From Streptomyces lateritius (lineage in GTDB: Bacteria; Actinomycetota; Actinomycetes; Streptomycetales; Streptomycetaceae), in assembly GCF_014649715.1 (NCBI RefSeq), contig NZ_BMTO01000009.1, forward strand, positions 1 through 64,000: DNA of 64,000 nucleotides, in the 5' to 3' direction. The first letter of the stretch is position 1. The number at the start of each line of letters is the position of its first letter. Of the stretch, positions 46,801-54,496 are shown piece by piece. The notes beneath the pieces were generated by a model. It had not been told where the DNA came from. It searched no databases and saw nothing but the letters and a program-made list of their open reading frames with translations. Made by a program: the position numbers and the translations under genes.

Positions 46801-48138
46801 TCATGCGCCCGTGCTCCCGGCCCGAGGCCCGCCGTCCGGCGGAGCCCCCACCCTGGTCGCCGTGCAGAGAAGCAGGGCCAGGGCGGCCGAGGCCGTCGAG
46901 GCCAGGAAGGCGTAGGTCGTCGCCGGGGCGTGGTCGGCGGTCCAGCCGGCGGTGGCGGAGCCGACGGCGATGCCGCCGAGGAGGGCGGTCACCGCGAGGG
47001 TCATGCCCTCGTTGAGGCGGCCGGGCGGTGTCAGCCGCTGGACCAGGGACATGCCCGTCACCATCGTCGGGGCGGTCGCCATGCCCGCCGCCAGCAGGCC
47101 GGCCGCCAGCGCGAGGAGGGAGCCCGAGGAGGCCCCCAGGAACGGCAGCGTCATCAGACAGGCCATCGCCGCCAGGCAGCTGCGGAGGCGGACCGAGCGG
47201 CCCGTGCGGCCGTAGACCAGACCGGCCGCGCAGGAGCCCGCCGCCTGGAGGGCGAGGATCGGACCCGCCAGAGGGCCGTCCACGTGCGCCAGGGTGGCGA
47301 CCTCCAGCGCGCCGAAGACCGCGCCCGTCGCCAGGAAGACGCCGAGCAGCGGCGTCATCCCCGGCGCCCGCACCAGGGAGCCGGCGGCCGTGGTGGCGCG
47401 AGGGGCCGGCGGCGGCTCGGTGGCCCGCTGGGCCGCGAAGATCAGGACGCCCGTGAGCAGCAGGACCGCCCCGATCAGCGTGCCCGCCTCCGGGAACAGC
47501 GCCGCGCAGAGGAAGGCGGCCAGGACCGGGCCCAGCATGAAGCACAGCTCGTCCGCGGCCTGCTCGAAGGCGTTGGCCGTGTGCAGGGACGCCGGGTCGC
47601 CCCGGTGGAGGTGGGCCCAGCGGGCGCGGGACATGCCGCCGGTGTTGGGCGTGGTGGCGGTCGCCGCGTAGGCGACGAACAGGCTCCAGGCCGGCGCCTC
47701 GTAGTGCACGCACAGCAGCAGGGCGAGCGAGCCGAGCGCGGCGAGCGCGGTGGCCGGCACCGCGACCCTGGCCTGTCCGTACCGGTCGACGAGCCGCGCC
47801 GTCCGCGGTGCGACGAGGGCGGTGGCGGCGAGCCCGGTCGCCGTCACCGCACCGGCCAGCGCGTACGAGCCGTACGCGCCGGCGATCATGATCACGGCGC
47901 TGACGCTGAACATCCCCATCGGCAGGCGGGCGAGCAGATTGCCGAGGGTGAAGGCGCGGGTGCCGGGCAGGGCGAAGAGCCGCAGGTAGGGGTTGGTGGA
48001 CGGGCGGGTTTCGCGGTAACGGGGGGCGAGCGCGGGACCCGCCGGGGTGAGGGCGAGGCTGGGGGCGAGGCGCGGCTGCGGCATGGACGGGCTGGACGGC
48101 GTGGACGGGCTGGACGGCGTGGACGGTCTGGACGGCAT
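46801..48138 (-). CDS. MFS transporter
   Basis: 445 residues, twelve hydrophobic helices. The A-motif-like loop RTARLVDRYGQARV follows helix 2, and the second half is related to drug-efflux permeases (FLATGAVFGALEVATLAH). Substrate unknown. The first ~20 residues are Ser/Pro/Thr repeats encoded by short tandem repeats, so a start at a later Met (PQPRLAPSLAL) is also possible. It diverges from a LysR gene with only 82 bases between, the usual sign of control by that regulator. Confidence 0.85.
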   Translation of the reverse strand: MPSRPSTPSSPSTPSSPSMPQPRLAPSLALTPAGPALAPRYRETRPSTNPYLRLFALPGTRAFTLGNLLARLPMGMFSVSAVIMIAGAYGSYALAGAVTATGLAATALVAPRTARLVDRYGQARVAVPATALAALGSLALLLCVHYEAPAWSLFVAYAATATTPNTGGMSRARWAHLHRGDPASLHTANAFEQAADELCFMLGPVLAAFLCAALFPEAGTLIGAVLLLTGVLIFAAQRATEPPPAPRATTAAGSLVRAPGMTPLLGVFLATGAVFGALEVATLAHVDGPLAGPILALQAAGSCAAGLVYGRTGRSVRLRSCLAAMACLMTLPFLGASSGSLLALAAGLLAAGMATAPTMVTGMSLVQRLTPPGRLNEGMTLAVTALLGGIAVGSATAGWTADHAPATTYAFLASTASAALALLLCTATRVGAPPDGGPRAGSTGA

Positions 48139-48140
48139 GG
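48084..48140. repeat. short tandem repeats at the MFS gene start
   Basis: GGACGG followed by CTG, CGT, GCTG or CTG recurs about every 9 bases (18-bp double unit GGACGGGCTGGACGGCGT). Lies in the first codons of the MFS gene as annotated. Confidence 0.7.
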
Positions 48141-48220
48141 ATCAAGGTTCGGGCCGGGCGGGTCGCGCGGTCCAACACCTGCTCCGTGGCCATTCACGCG
48201 CCCGCGTTGTTGAATACGGG

Positions 48221-49186
48221 GTGCCCACTTCGTACGAGATCGAGCCCCGGCTCCTGCGCGCCTTCACCGCCGTCGCCGACGAGCTGCACTTCACCCGCGC
48301 CGCCGCCCGGCTCTACGTCGCCCAGCAGGCGCTCAGCCGCGACATCCGGCGCCTGGAGCGGGAGCTGGGCGTGGAGCTCTTCGTCCGGACCACCCGGCAG
48401 GTGGCGCTCACCCCGGACGGCGAGCGACTCCTCCCGTACGCGCGCAAGGTCCTGACGGCCTGCGACGAGCTCTCCGACGCCTTCCGGGCGGCGACCCGGC
48501 CGCTGCTCGTCGACCTCAACACCACGGACCTGGCGAACGGCCGCGTCCTGGAACGGGCCCGCGAACTCGCCCCCGACCAGGAGCTGATGGCCCGTTACGA
48601 GAGCGGCCTCACGGGGGCCGCGGCACAGATCCTCGCCGGGGGCCTCGACGTGTCCTTCGGCCGGTTCGGGGGGCTCGGCGCCGTCGAACGGGCGGGACTC
48701 GCCTCGCAGTTCGTACGGTACGAGGCGATGGCGGTGCTGCTGCCGGAGCGGCACCGGCTCGCGGACCTGGCGGCCGTACCGCTGGCCGCGCTGGCGGGCG
48801 AGAGCGTCTACGCGGCAGCGGGCAACGACCGTACGCGTGAGTGGACCGACCTGGCCGCCCGGCTCTTCGAGGGCCGGGGCATAGCCGTGGCGCCGCGCGC
48901 GCCGATGGCCGTGGGGAAGGAGGAGTTCCGCCGGATCATGGCCAAGCTCGGCATCCCCGCCCTCGTGGTGGTCGACTTCCCTCCCATCCCGGGGCACGTG
49001 CTGCGGCCCCTCGTCGATCCCGTGCCGCTGTCCCCGGTGAGCCTGGTGTGGCGCAAGGGCCTACGGCACCCGGCGCTCGACGCGCTGCGCGCGGCGGCGG
49101 CGGAGATCGGCGCGCGGGAGGGCTGGCTGGAGCGCCCCGAGGGCGCCTGGCTCCCGGAGGCGGAACCGGGCGTGCCGGCGGCCTGA
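48221..49186 (+). CDS. LysR family transcriptional regulator
   Basis: 321 residues from GTG 48221. N-terminal helix-turn-helix (LRAFTAVADELHFTRAAARLYVAQQALSRDIRRLE in part) and a C-terminal periplasmic-binding-like effector domain (about 90-295). The start lies directly before the conserved DNA-binding domain; frames upstream belong to the MFS N terminus region. It probably controls the divergent MFS gene. Effector unknown. Confidence 0.9.
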   Translation: MPTSYEIEPRLLRAFTAVADELHFTRAAARLYVAQQALSRDIRRLERELGVELFVRTTRQVALTPDGERLLPYARKVLTACDELSDAFRAATRPLLVDLNTTDLANGRVLERARELAPDQELMARYESGLTGAAAQILAGGLDVSFGRFGGLGAVERAGLASQFVRYEAMAVLLPERHRLADLAAVPLAALAGESVYAAAGNDRTREWTDLAARLFEGRGIAVAPRAPMAVGKEEFRRIMAKLGIPALVVVDFPPIPGHVLRPLVDPVPLSPVSLVWRKGLRHPALDALRAAAAEIGAREGWLERPEGAWLPEAEPGVPAA

Positions 49187-49309
49187 GGGCGCGGCGTACG
49201 ACATGAGGTCGGCCGCTCCGTGCCCTCGTGAACGGCCACCCCCGCCCCCGGGCGCTCACAGCAGCCGTCCGCGCCGGGTGAGAGCAAGGTTCCGTACCCG
49301 TCACTTCCC

Positions 49310-49341
49310 GCCACCGGTCTGAAACGCTGCCCGTCTAGCGT
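49310..49341 (+). promoter_or_regulatory. GlnR-like half-box and -10 before narK
   Basis: GCCAC-N6-GAAAC (49310-49325) resembles one half of the actinobacterial GlnR box (GTnAC-N6-GAAAC); a GTCAC at 49300 is one base out of register. TAGCGT at 49336-49341 is a possible -10. Modest match. Confidence 0.35.
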
Positions 49342-49400
49342 CGGCCGCAAGAGGTCCAGAGCATCTGGACGCTCGGGACCCGACACCGTGGAGGTACGTG

Positions 49401-50765
49401 ATGGGCGGCCGGTGGATCGAACGGTGGGAGCCGGAGGACGAGACCTTCTGGCGTGAGAAGGGGGAGCGGATCGCACGACGGAATCTCCTCTTCTCAGTCT
49501 TCTCCGAGCACATCGGCTTCTCGATCTGGAGCCTGTGGTCGGTCATGGTCCTGTTCATGGGACCGCAGTACGGCATCGACCCTGCCGGAAAGTTCTTCCT
49601 GATCGCGACCGCCACCTTCGTCGGCGCGCTCATCCGCATCCCGTACACCTTCGCCGTCGCCCGGTTCGGCGGCCGGAACTGGACGATCTTCAGCGCGCTG
49701 CTGCTCCTCCTGCCGACCGGCTTCGCCTTCGCGGTGATGGAGCCGGGCACCTCGTACGGCACGTTCGTCCTGGTCGCGGCGCTGACCGGCGTCGGCGGCG
49801 GCAACTTCGCCTCCTCCATGACCAACATCAACGCCTTCTTCCCGCTGCGGAAGAAGGGCTGGGCGCTCGGCCTCAACGCGGGCGGCGGCAACATCGGCGT
49901 CCCGGTCGTGCAGCTCGTCGGCCTGCTCGTCATCGGCACCGCGGGCGCCCTGCACCCGCGGATCGTCCTCGGCGTCTACCTGCCGCTGGTCGTGGTCGCC
50001 GCGGTGTGCTCCGCGCTCTTCATGGACAACCTGGCCCCGGTCAAGAACGACACCGGCGCCGTCAAGGAGGCCGTGGCCGCCAAGCACACGTGGATCATGG
50101 CCTTCCTCTACGTCGGCACCTTCGGCTCCTTCATCGGCTACAGCTTCGCCTTCGGTCTCGTCCTGCAGACCCAGTTCGGCCGGACCCCGCTGCAGGCCGC
50201 CTCGCTCACCTTCATCGGCCCGCTGCTCGGCTCCCTGATCCGGCCCGTCGGCGGCTCGCTCGCCGACCGGCACGGCGGCGCCCGCATCACGCTGTGGACC
50301 TTCGTCACGATGGCCGCCGCGACCGGGATCGTCGTCTACGCCTCGGTCGTGGAGTCGCTCGCCGTCTTCCTGGTCGGCTTCATCGGACTCTTCGTCCTCA
50401 GCGGCCTCGGCAACGGCTCCACGTACAAGATGATCCCCGCGATCTTCCTCGCGCAGGGGCACCGCAAGGGGCTCTCCGGCGAGGCGGCGGAGGCGTACGG
50501 CCGCAGGCTCTCGGGGGCCTCCATGGGCCTGATCGGCGCGGTCGGCGCACTCGGCGGCCTCGGCATCAACCTCGCCTTCCGGCAGTCCTTCCAGACGGCC
50601 GGCACCGGCACCTCGGCCTTCGTCGCCTTCCTGCTCTTCTACGCCGCCTGCATCGTCGTGACCTGGGCGGTATACCTTCGCCGGCCGGCCGCCGTGCCGG
50701 ACACGGCCGAGACGGCGGAGGCCGCGGAGGGCGAGAAGCCGCGGCTCGGTTACGCCGAGGTGTGA
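49401..50765 (+). CDS. narK: nitrate/nitrite transporter NarK
   Basis: 454 residues, twelve helices. The nitrate-signature segment is clear (GNFASSMTNINAFFPLRKKG, GLNAGGGNIG) and recurs in the second half (FIGPLLGSLIRPVGGSLADR; GLGNGSTYKMIPAIF). It exchanges or imports nitrate/nitrite. ATG 49401 is preferred over the adjacent GTG because GGAGG is 6 bases upstream. The C-terminal 30 residues are Ala/Glu-rich. It is followed by nnaR, the known pairing in S. coelicolor. Confidence 0.92.
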   Translation: MGGRWIERWEPEDETFWREKGERIARRNLLFSVFSEHIGFSIWSLWSVMVLFMGPQYGIDPAGKFFLIATATFVGALIRIPYTFAVARFGGRNWTIFSALLLLLPTGFAFAVMEPGTSYGTFVLVAALTGVGGGNFASSMTNINAFFPLRKKGWALGLNAGGGNIGVPVVQLVGLLVIGTAGALHPRIVLGVYLPLVVVAAVCSALFMDNLAPVKNDTGAVKEAVAAKHTWIMAFLYVGTFGSFIGYSFAFGLVLQTQFGRTPLQAASLTFIGPLLGSLIRPVGGSLADRHGGARITLWTFVTMAAATGIVVYASVVESLAVFLVGFIGLFVLSGLGNGSTYKMIPAIFLAQGHRKGLSGEAAEAYGRRLSGASMGLIGAVGALGGLGINLAFRQSFQTAGTGTSAFVAFLLFYAACIVVTWAVYLRRPAAVPDTAETAEAAEGEKPRLGYAEV

Positions 50766-50778
50766 TCCACGGTGGTCC

Positions 50779-50816
50779 GTAACGGCCAAGAAATACGGGC
50801 GAACCCAGTCTGTCAC
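50779..50816 (+). promoter_or_regulatory. GlnR-like box before nnaR
   Basis: The pentamers GTAAC, GAAAT, GAACC and GTCAC start at 50779, 50790, 50801 and 50812, exactly 11 bases apart, the spacing of the GlnR box (GTnAC-N6-GAAAC-N6-GTnAC-N6-GAAAC). The first two fit well; the third and fourth fit less well. Confidence 0.45.
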
Positions 50817-50840
50817 GCTTCACCGTCAGGCTCGGTCGTC

Positions 50841-51980
50841 ATGTACGAGCAAGAGCAAGGTCCCCTCGCGGGGTTCACCGTCGGAGTCACGGCGGCGCGG
50901 CGCGCGGACGAGCTGAGCGCGCTCCTCCGCCGGCGTGGCGCGGCCGTCGTCCACGGTCCCGCGCTGCGGATCGTGCCGCTCGCGGACGACACCGACCTCC
51001 TCGCGGCGACCAAGGAACTCATCGACCACGCGCCCGACGTCGTCGTCGCCACCACGGCGATCGGCTTCCGGGGCTGGGTCGAGGCGGCGGACGGCTGGGG
51101 GTACGGCGAGGAGCTGCTCGACTGCCTTCGGGGCGTCGAGCTCCTCGCCCGCGGCCCCAAGGTCAAGGGCGCGGTCCGCGCGGCCGGGCTCAACGAGTCG
51201 TGGTCGCCGTCCTCCGAATCGATGGCCGAGGTCCTCGACCGGCTGCTCGGCGAGGGCGTCGCCGGGCGGCGGATCGCGCTCCAGCTGCACGGGGAGCCGC
51301 TGCCGGGCTTCGTGGAGTCGCTGACGGCGGCCGGCGCGGAGGTCGTCGGCGTCCCCGTCTACCGGTGGATGCCGCCGGAGGACCTCGGCCCGCTCGACCG
51401 GCTTCTCGACGGGGTGCTGACCGGCACCCTGGACGCGGTGACCTTCACCAGCGCCCCGGCCGCCGCGTCGCTGCTGACCCGGGCTGAGGACCGGGGGGTG
51501 CTGGCGGAGCTGCTGGCGGCGCTGCGGCACGAGGTGCTCGCGGTGTGCGTGGGTCCCGTGACGGCGCTGCCGCTGCAGGCGCACGGCATCGACACGCTCC
51601 AGCCGGAGCGCTTCCGGCTCGGGCCGCTGGTGCAGCTGCTCTGCCAGGAGCTGCCGTCCAGGGCCCGTACGCTCCCGGTGGCGGGGCACCGCATCGAGAT
51701 CCGCGGCCACGCGGTCCTCGTCGACGGCTGCCTGCGCCCGGTGCCGCCCGCCGGGATGGCGCTGATCAACACCCTGGCCCGGCGCCCCGGCTGGGTCGTC
51801 TCCCGGGCCGACCTGCTGCGCGCCCTGCCGGGCGCGGGCCGCGACGAGCACGCCGTGGAGACGGCGATGGCCAGGCTCCGGACGGCCCTGGGCACGCCGA
51901 AGCTGATCCAGACGGTGGTGAAGCGGGGGTACCGGCTGGCGCTGGACCCGTCGGCGGACTCGAAGTACGGAGACGGGTAG
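50841..51980 (+). CDS. nnaR: HemD-like nitrite/nitrate regulator NnaR
   Basis: 379 residues. Residues 1-265 are a uroporphyrinogen-III-synthase (HemD) fold (GFTVGVTAARRADELSALL; VFTSAPAAASLL pattern, here VTFTSAPAAASLL), and 285-375 a PhoB/OmpR-type winged helix (GMALINTLARRPGWVVSRADLLRALP ... VKRGYRLAL). This fusion is the NnaR type that, with GlnR, activates nirB in S. coelicolor. It starts 75 bases after narK. Whether the HemD domain is catalytic or only a ligand sensor is not settled by sequence. Confidence 0.88.
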   Translation: MYEQEQGPLAGFTVGVTAARRADELSALLRRRGAAVVHGPALRIVPLADDTDLLAATKELIDHAPDVVVATTAIGFRGWVEAADGWGYGEELLDCLRGVELLARGPKVKGAVRAAGLNESWSPSSESMAEVLDRLLGEGVAGRRIALQLHGEPLPGFVESLTAAGAEVVGVPVYRWMPPEDLGPLDRLLDGVLTGTLDAVTFTSAPAAASLLTRAEDRGVLAELLAALRHEVLAVCVGPVTALPLQAHGIDTLQPERFRLGPLVQLLCQELPSRARTLPVAGHRIEIRGHAVLVDGCLRPVPPAGMALINTLARRPGWVVSRADLLRALPGAGRDEHAVETAMARLRTALGTPKLIQTVVKRGYRLALDPSADSKYGDG

Positions 51981-52057
51981 CGGGCCGCCTGGGGGGCGGC
52001 GGCGGGTGGCGTGGTGGCCCGCCGGCCGTCGGGTGTGGCCCGGTGCCCGGCCGGACC

Positions 52058-52221
52058 GAGGCCGGCACGGCCCTCGCCGACCACGCCCGCCAGCGCCTCC
52101 TGGCCAAGAGCGGTTTGAGCGGATCGGCACCGGGCCCCGCTACCTGCACATCGACGGCGCCTGGCGCGACCACCACCTCTTCCAGCGCATCCTTCACGAC
52201 AACCCGCCGCCGAGGGGCTAG
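52058..52221 (+). pseudogene. 3' remnant of a GNAT acetyltransferase, frameshifted
   Basis: Translated in two frames this reads EAGTALADHARQRLLAKSG and then FERIGTGPRYLHIDG followed by AWRDHHLFQRIL, the well-known C terminus of RimJ-type acetyltransferases. The join needs one missing base at about 52112-52114, and the N-terminal three quarters of the gene are absent. It is a decayed copy in the gap between nnaR and the CGNR gene. The remaining gap 51981-52057 and 52222-52293 shows nothing recognisable. Confidence 0.75.
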
Positions 52222-52293
52222 TCGCGCACGACGGCCGGGTGCACTCTGGTCGGGCGCCCGAAGGGCTTCCGAACGCGAGGTGGTGACAGGGAC

Positions 52294-52869
52294 ATGACCG
52301 TACGGTTCGACTCCGGGCGGATCTGCCTGGACCTGGCCGCCCAGCCGCTCGACCGCACCGCGGCGATCGCGGCGCTCGGCCACTTCCTGCACACCACCGG
52401 ACTCGTCCCGGCCGGCGCGGCACTGCGCGCGCTCGACGCCCAATGGGTCGCCCGCTTCAGCGAACTGCGCGACTGCGTCACCGCCCTGGTCGACGCCCAG
52501 CTCGACGGCGGGTGCGCCGAAGCCGGCCGTGCCGACCTGGCCCTGGAACGGCTCAACACCCTCGCCGCCGCCTCCCCGCCCCCGGCGCCCCGTGCCGTAC
52601 GGACCGAAAGTGGCCTGCTCGTACGGGCGCCGGGCGACGCACCCGACTGCCGGGCCCTGCTCGCCGCCGTCGCCCGCGACGCCGTCGACCTGCTCACCGA
52701 CCCGGTCGCACGCGCCCTGCTCCGACGGTGTGAGAGTGACGGATGCCACCGCTGCTACCTCGACACCTCCCGCGGGCGCCGACGCCGCTGGTGCTCCAGT
52801 GAGACCTGCGGTAACCGGGAACGCGTTGCCCGGCATCGGGCAGCCCGCCGCGCAAAGGTGACGGCCTGA
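52294..52869 (+). CDS. CGNR zinc-finger / ABATE domain protein
   Basis: 191 residues. An all-helical N-terminal ABATE domain (FDSGRICLDLAAQ ... LFTTGLV-like, here FLHTTGLVPAG) and a C-terminal CGNR zinc finger (CESDGCHRCYLDTSRGRRRRWCS then CGNRERVARHRARR, in part). CGNR proteins are stress-induced putative transcription regulators. ATG 52294 has AGGTGGTGACAGGGAC upstream. No operon partner is close. Confidence 0.85.
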   Translation: MTVRFDSGRICLDLAAQPLDRTAAIAALGHFLHTTGLVPAGAALRALDAQWVARFSELRDCVTALVDAQLDGGCAEAGRADLALERLNTLAAASPPPAPRAVRTESGLLVRAPGDAPDCRALLAAVARDAVDLLTDPVARALLRRCESDGCHRCYLDTSRGRRRRWCSSETCGNRERVARHRAARRAKVTA

Positions 52870-52951
52870 AAAAATTCGCTTCCGCGTTGAGCACAACCCG
52901 CCCGCGCCGCGTACCACTTGGCGACCACAGGGGCTCGACCGGGAGGTGCAG

Positions 52952-53539
52952 GTGCGCAAGGATGCGGCCGTGGCCGATGACCGTCCGCATCGGGCCCGGC
53001 ATCGCAGCGAGGAGAGACGCCTCCGACCCGCCGTCCCCGACGAGGAGTTGATGCGCTCTCTCTACCGCGAGCACGCCGGGCCCCTGCTCGCCTACGTGCT
53101 TCGCCTCGTCGCCGGTGACCGCCAGCGCGCCGAGGACGTCGTGCAGGAGACGCTCATCCGTGCCTGGAAGAACGCCGGTCAGCTCAACCGGGCGACCGGC
53201 TCTGTCAGACCCTGGCTGGTGACGGTCGCCCGGCGCATCGTCATCGACGGCCACCGAAGCCGGCAGGCCCGGCCGCAGGAGGTCGATCCGTCACCGCTCG
53301 AGGTCCTGCCCGCGGAGGACGAGATCGACAAGGCGCTGTGGCTGATGACGCTCTCTGACGCACTCGACGATTTGACCCCCGCCCACCGGGAAGTGTTGGT
53401 CGAGACCTACTTCAAGGGGCGTACCGTCAACGAGGCGGCCGAGACCCTCGGCATACCGGCCGGGACCGTGCGTTCCCGGGTGTTCTACGCACTGCGTTCG
53501 ATGAAGCTCGCGCTGGAGGAGAGGGGGGTAACGGTATGA
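52952..53539 (+). CDS. sigU: ECF RNA polymerase sigma factor (SigU-like)
   Basis: 195 residues from GTG 52952 (GGGAGG 5 bases upstream; GTG 52946 is too close to it). Sigma region 2 (SLYREHAGPLLAYVLRLVAG, AEDVVQETLIRAWKN) and region 4 (ALDDLTPAHREVLVETYFKG; TVNEAAETLGIPAGTVRSRV). The place between nnaR-narK and the HelD helicase is where sigU lies in S. coelicolor; the symbol rests on that synteny. It is coupled by a 4-base ATGA overlap to the anti-sigma gene. Confidence 0.8.
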   Translation: MRKDAAVADDRPHRARHRSEERRLRPAVPDEELMRSLYREHAGPLLAYVLRLVAGDRQRAEDVVQETLIRAWKNAGQLNRATGSVRPWLVTVARRIVIDGHRSRQARPQEVDPSPLEVLPAEDEIDKALWLMTLSDALDDLTPAHREVLVETYFKGRTVNEAAETLGIPAGTVRSRVFYALRSMKLALEERGVTV

Positions 53540-54435
53540 CGACGCCACATGACGCGGCAGGTGCGTACGTGCTCGGCGTCCTGGACACCGCCGACGCCGC
53601 CGCGTTCGAAGCTCATCTCGCGGGCTGTGACGTGTGCGCCGCGCACGTAGAGGAATTCGCCGGCATGGAGCCCATGCTGGCGATGCTGGCGGAGGGACCC
53701 GCTCCGGCCCCCGACCCGCGTTCCACGGGCACGGCCCCCGGCCTGTACGCCGTCGATCCCGCCGCTCCCCTCGACCCGTACGCCGACGAAGCCTTCGACG
53801 CCTTCGCGCCCCGCCCACCCGCACCGGCGCGGTCGGCGCCCCCGGCCCGTACCCCCGAGCCCGCCGTCGCGGCCGTCTCCCCCGGACCGGGGCCCGAGCT
53901 CCTCGAACGGCTCATCGACGAGGTGGGCGCCCGGCGGGCCCGCTCGCGCCGCCGCGCCTTCGCCCTCGTCGCGGCCGTCGCCGTCCTCGTCGTCGGCGGC
54001 CCCGCCGTCGCCGTCGTCGCCACCTCCAGCGGCGAGAAGGAGAACCGGGCCGTCGAACCCCACCCGACCAGCCCCGCCGAGGACGCCTTCTTCCGCCACA
54101 TGGAGGAGAAGATCGGGGCCACCGACCCGGTCACCAAGGTCAGCGCCACCGTCGGCATGGAGAAGAAGGGCTGGGGCACCCACACCGTCCTGGAGCTCAA
54201 GAACGTCAAGGGCCCCCTGAAGTGCCGGCTCGTCGCCGTCTCCAAGACCGGCGACGAGGAGGTCGTCACCTCCTGGGCGGTGCCGAAGTGGGGGTACGGC
54301 ATCCCCGGCGCCACCCAGGAGAGCGCCAGGAACCCGCTGTACGTGCACGGCGGAGCGGCCATGGACCGGGGCGACATCGACCACTTCGAGGTCCGGACCT
54401 TCGACGGCACCTCTCTGGTGGAGGTCGACGCCTGA
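53536..54435 (+). CDS. rsuA: membrane-anchored anti-sigma factor (RsuA-like)
   Basis: 299 residues. N-terminal zinc-binding anti-sigma motif (AHLAGCDVCAAHV, with HxxxCxxC), a Pro/Ala-rich linker, a membrane helix at about 137-160 (AFALVAAVAVLVVGGPAVAVVA), and an extracytoplasmic domain of about 135 residues with VKGPLKCRLVAVSKTGDEE. It would hold the sigma factor at the membrane until an outside signal triggers release. Overlaps the sigma gene by 4 bases. Identity as RsuA depends on synteny. Confidence 0.8.
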   Translation: MTTPHDAAGAYVLGVLDTADAAAFEAHLAGCDVCAAHVEEFAGMEPMLAMLAEGPAPAPDPRSTGTAPGLYAVDPAAPLDPYADEAFDAFAPRPPAPARSAPPARTPEPAVAAVSPGPGPELLERLIDEVGARRARSRRRAFALVAAVAVLVVGGPAVAVVATSSGEKENRAVEPHPTSPAEDAFFRHMEEKIGATDPVTKVSATVGMEKKGWGTHTVLELKNVKGPLKCRLVAVSKTGDEEVVTSWAVPKWGYGIPGATQESARNPLYVHGGAAMDRGDIDHFEVRTFDGTSLVEVDA

Positions 54436-54496
54436 CATACGCCCCCGCGTGGCATAAGCTCGACGGCTGCCCAGTGCACATCAGAAGGGGGCCTCG

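Noticed and set aside
51981..52057. Search for the rest of the broken acetyltransferase gene upstream
   Set aside because: No further similarity to the family can be read in any frame before about 52040.
54437..54496. Search for a rifamycin-associated palindrome before the HelD-like gene
   Set aside because: No GGGGCTTG/CAAGCCCC dyad is found, so rifamycin control is not claimed.
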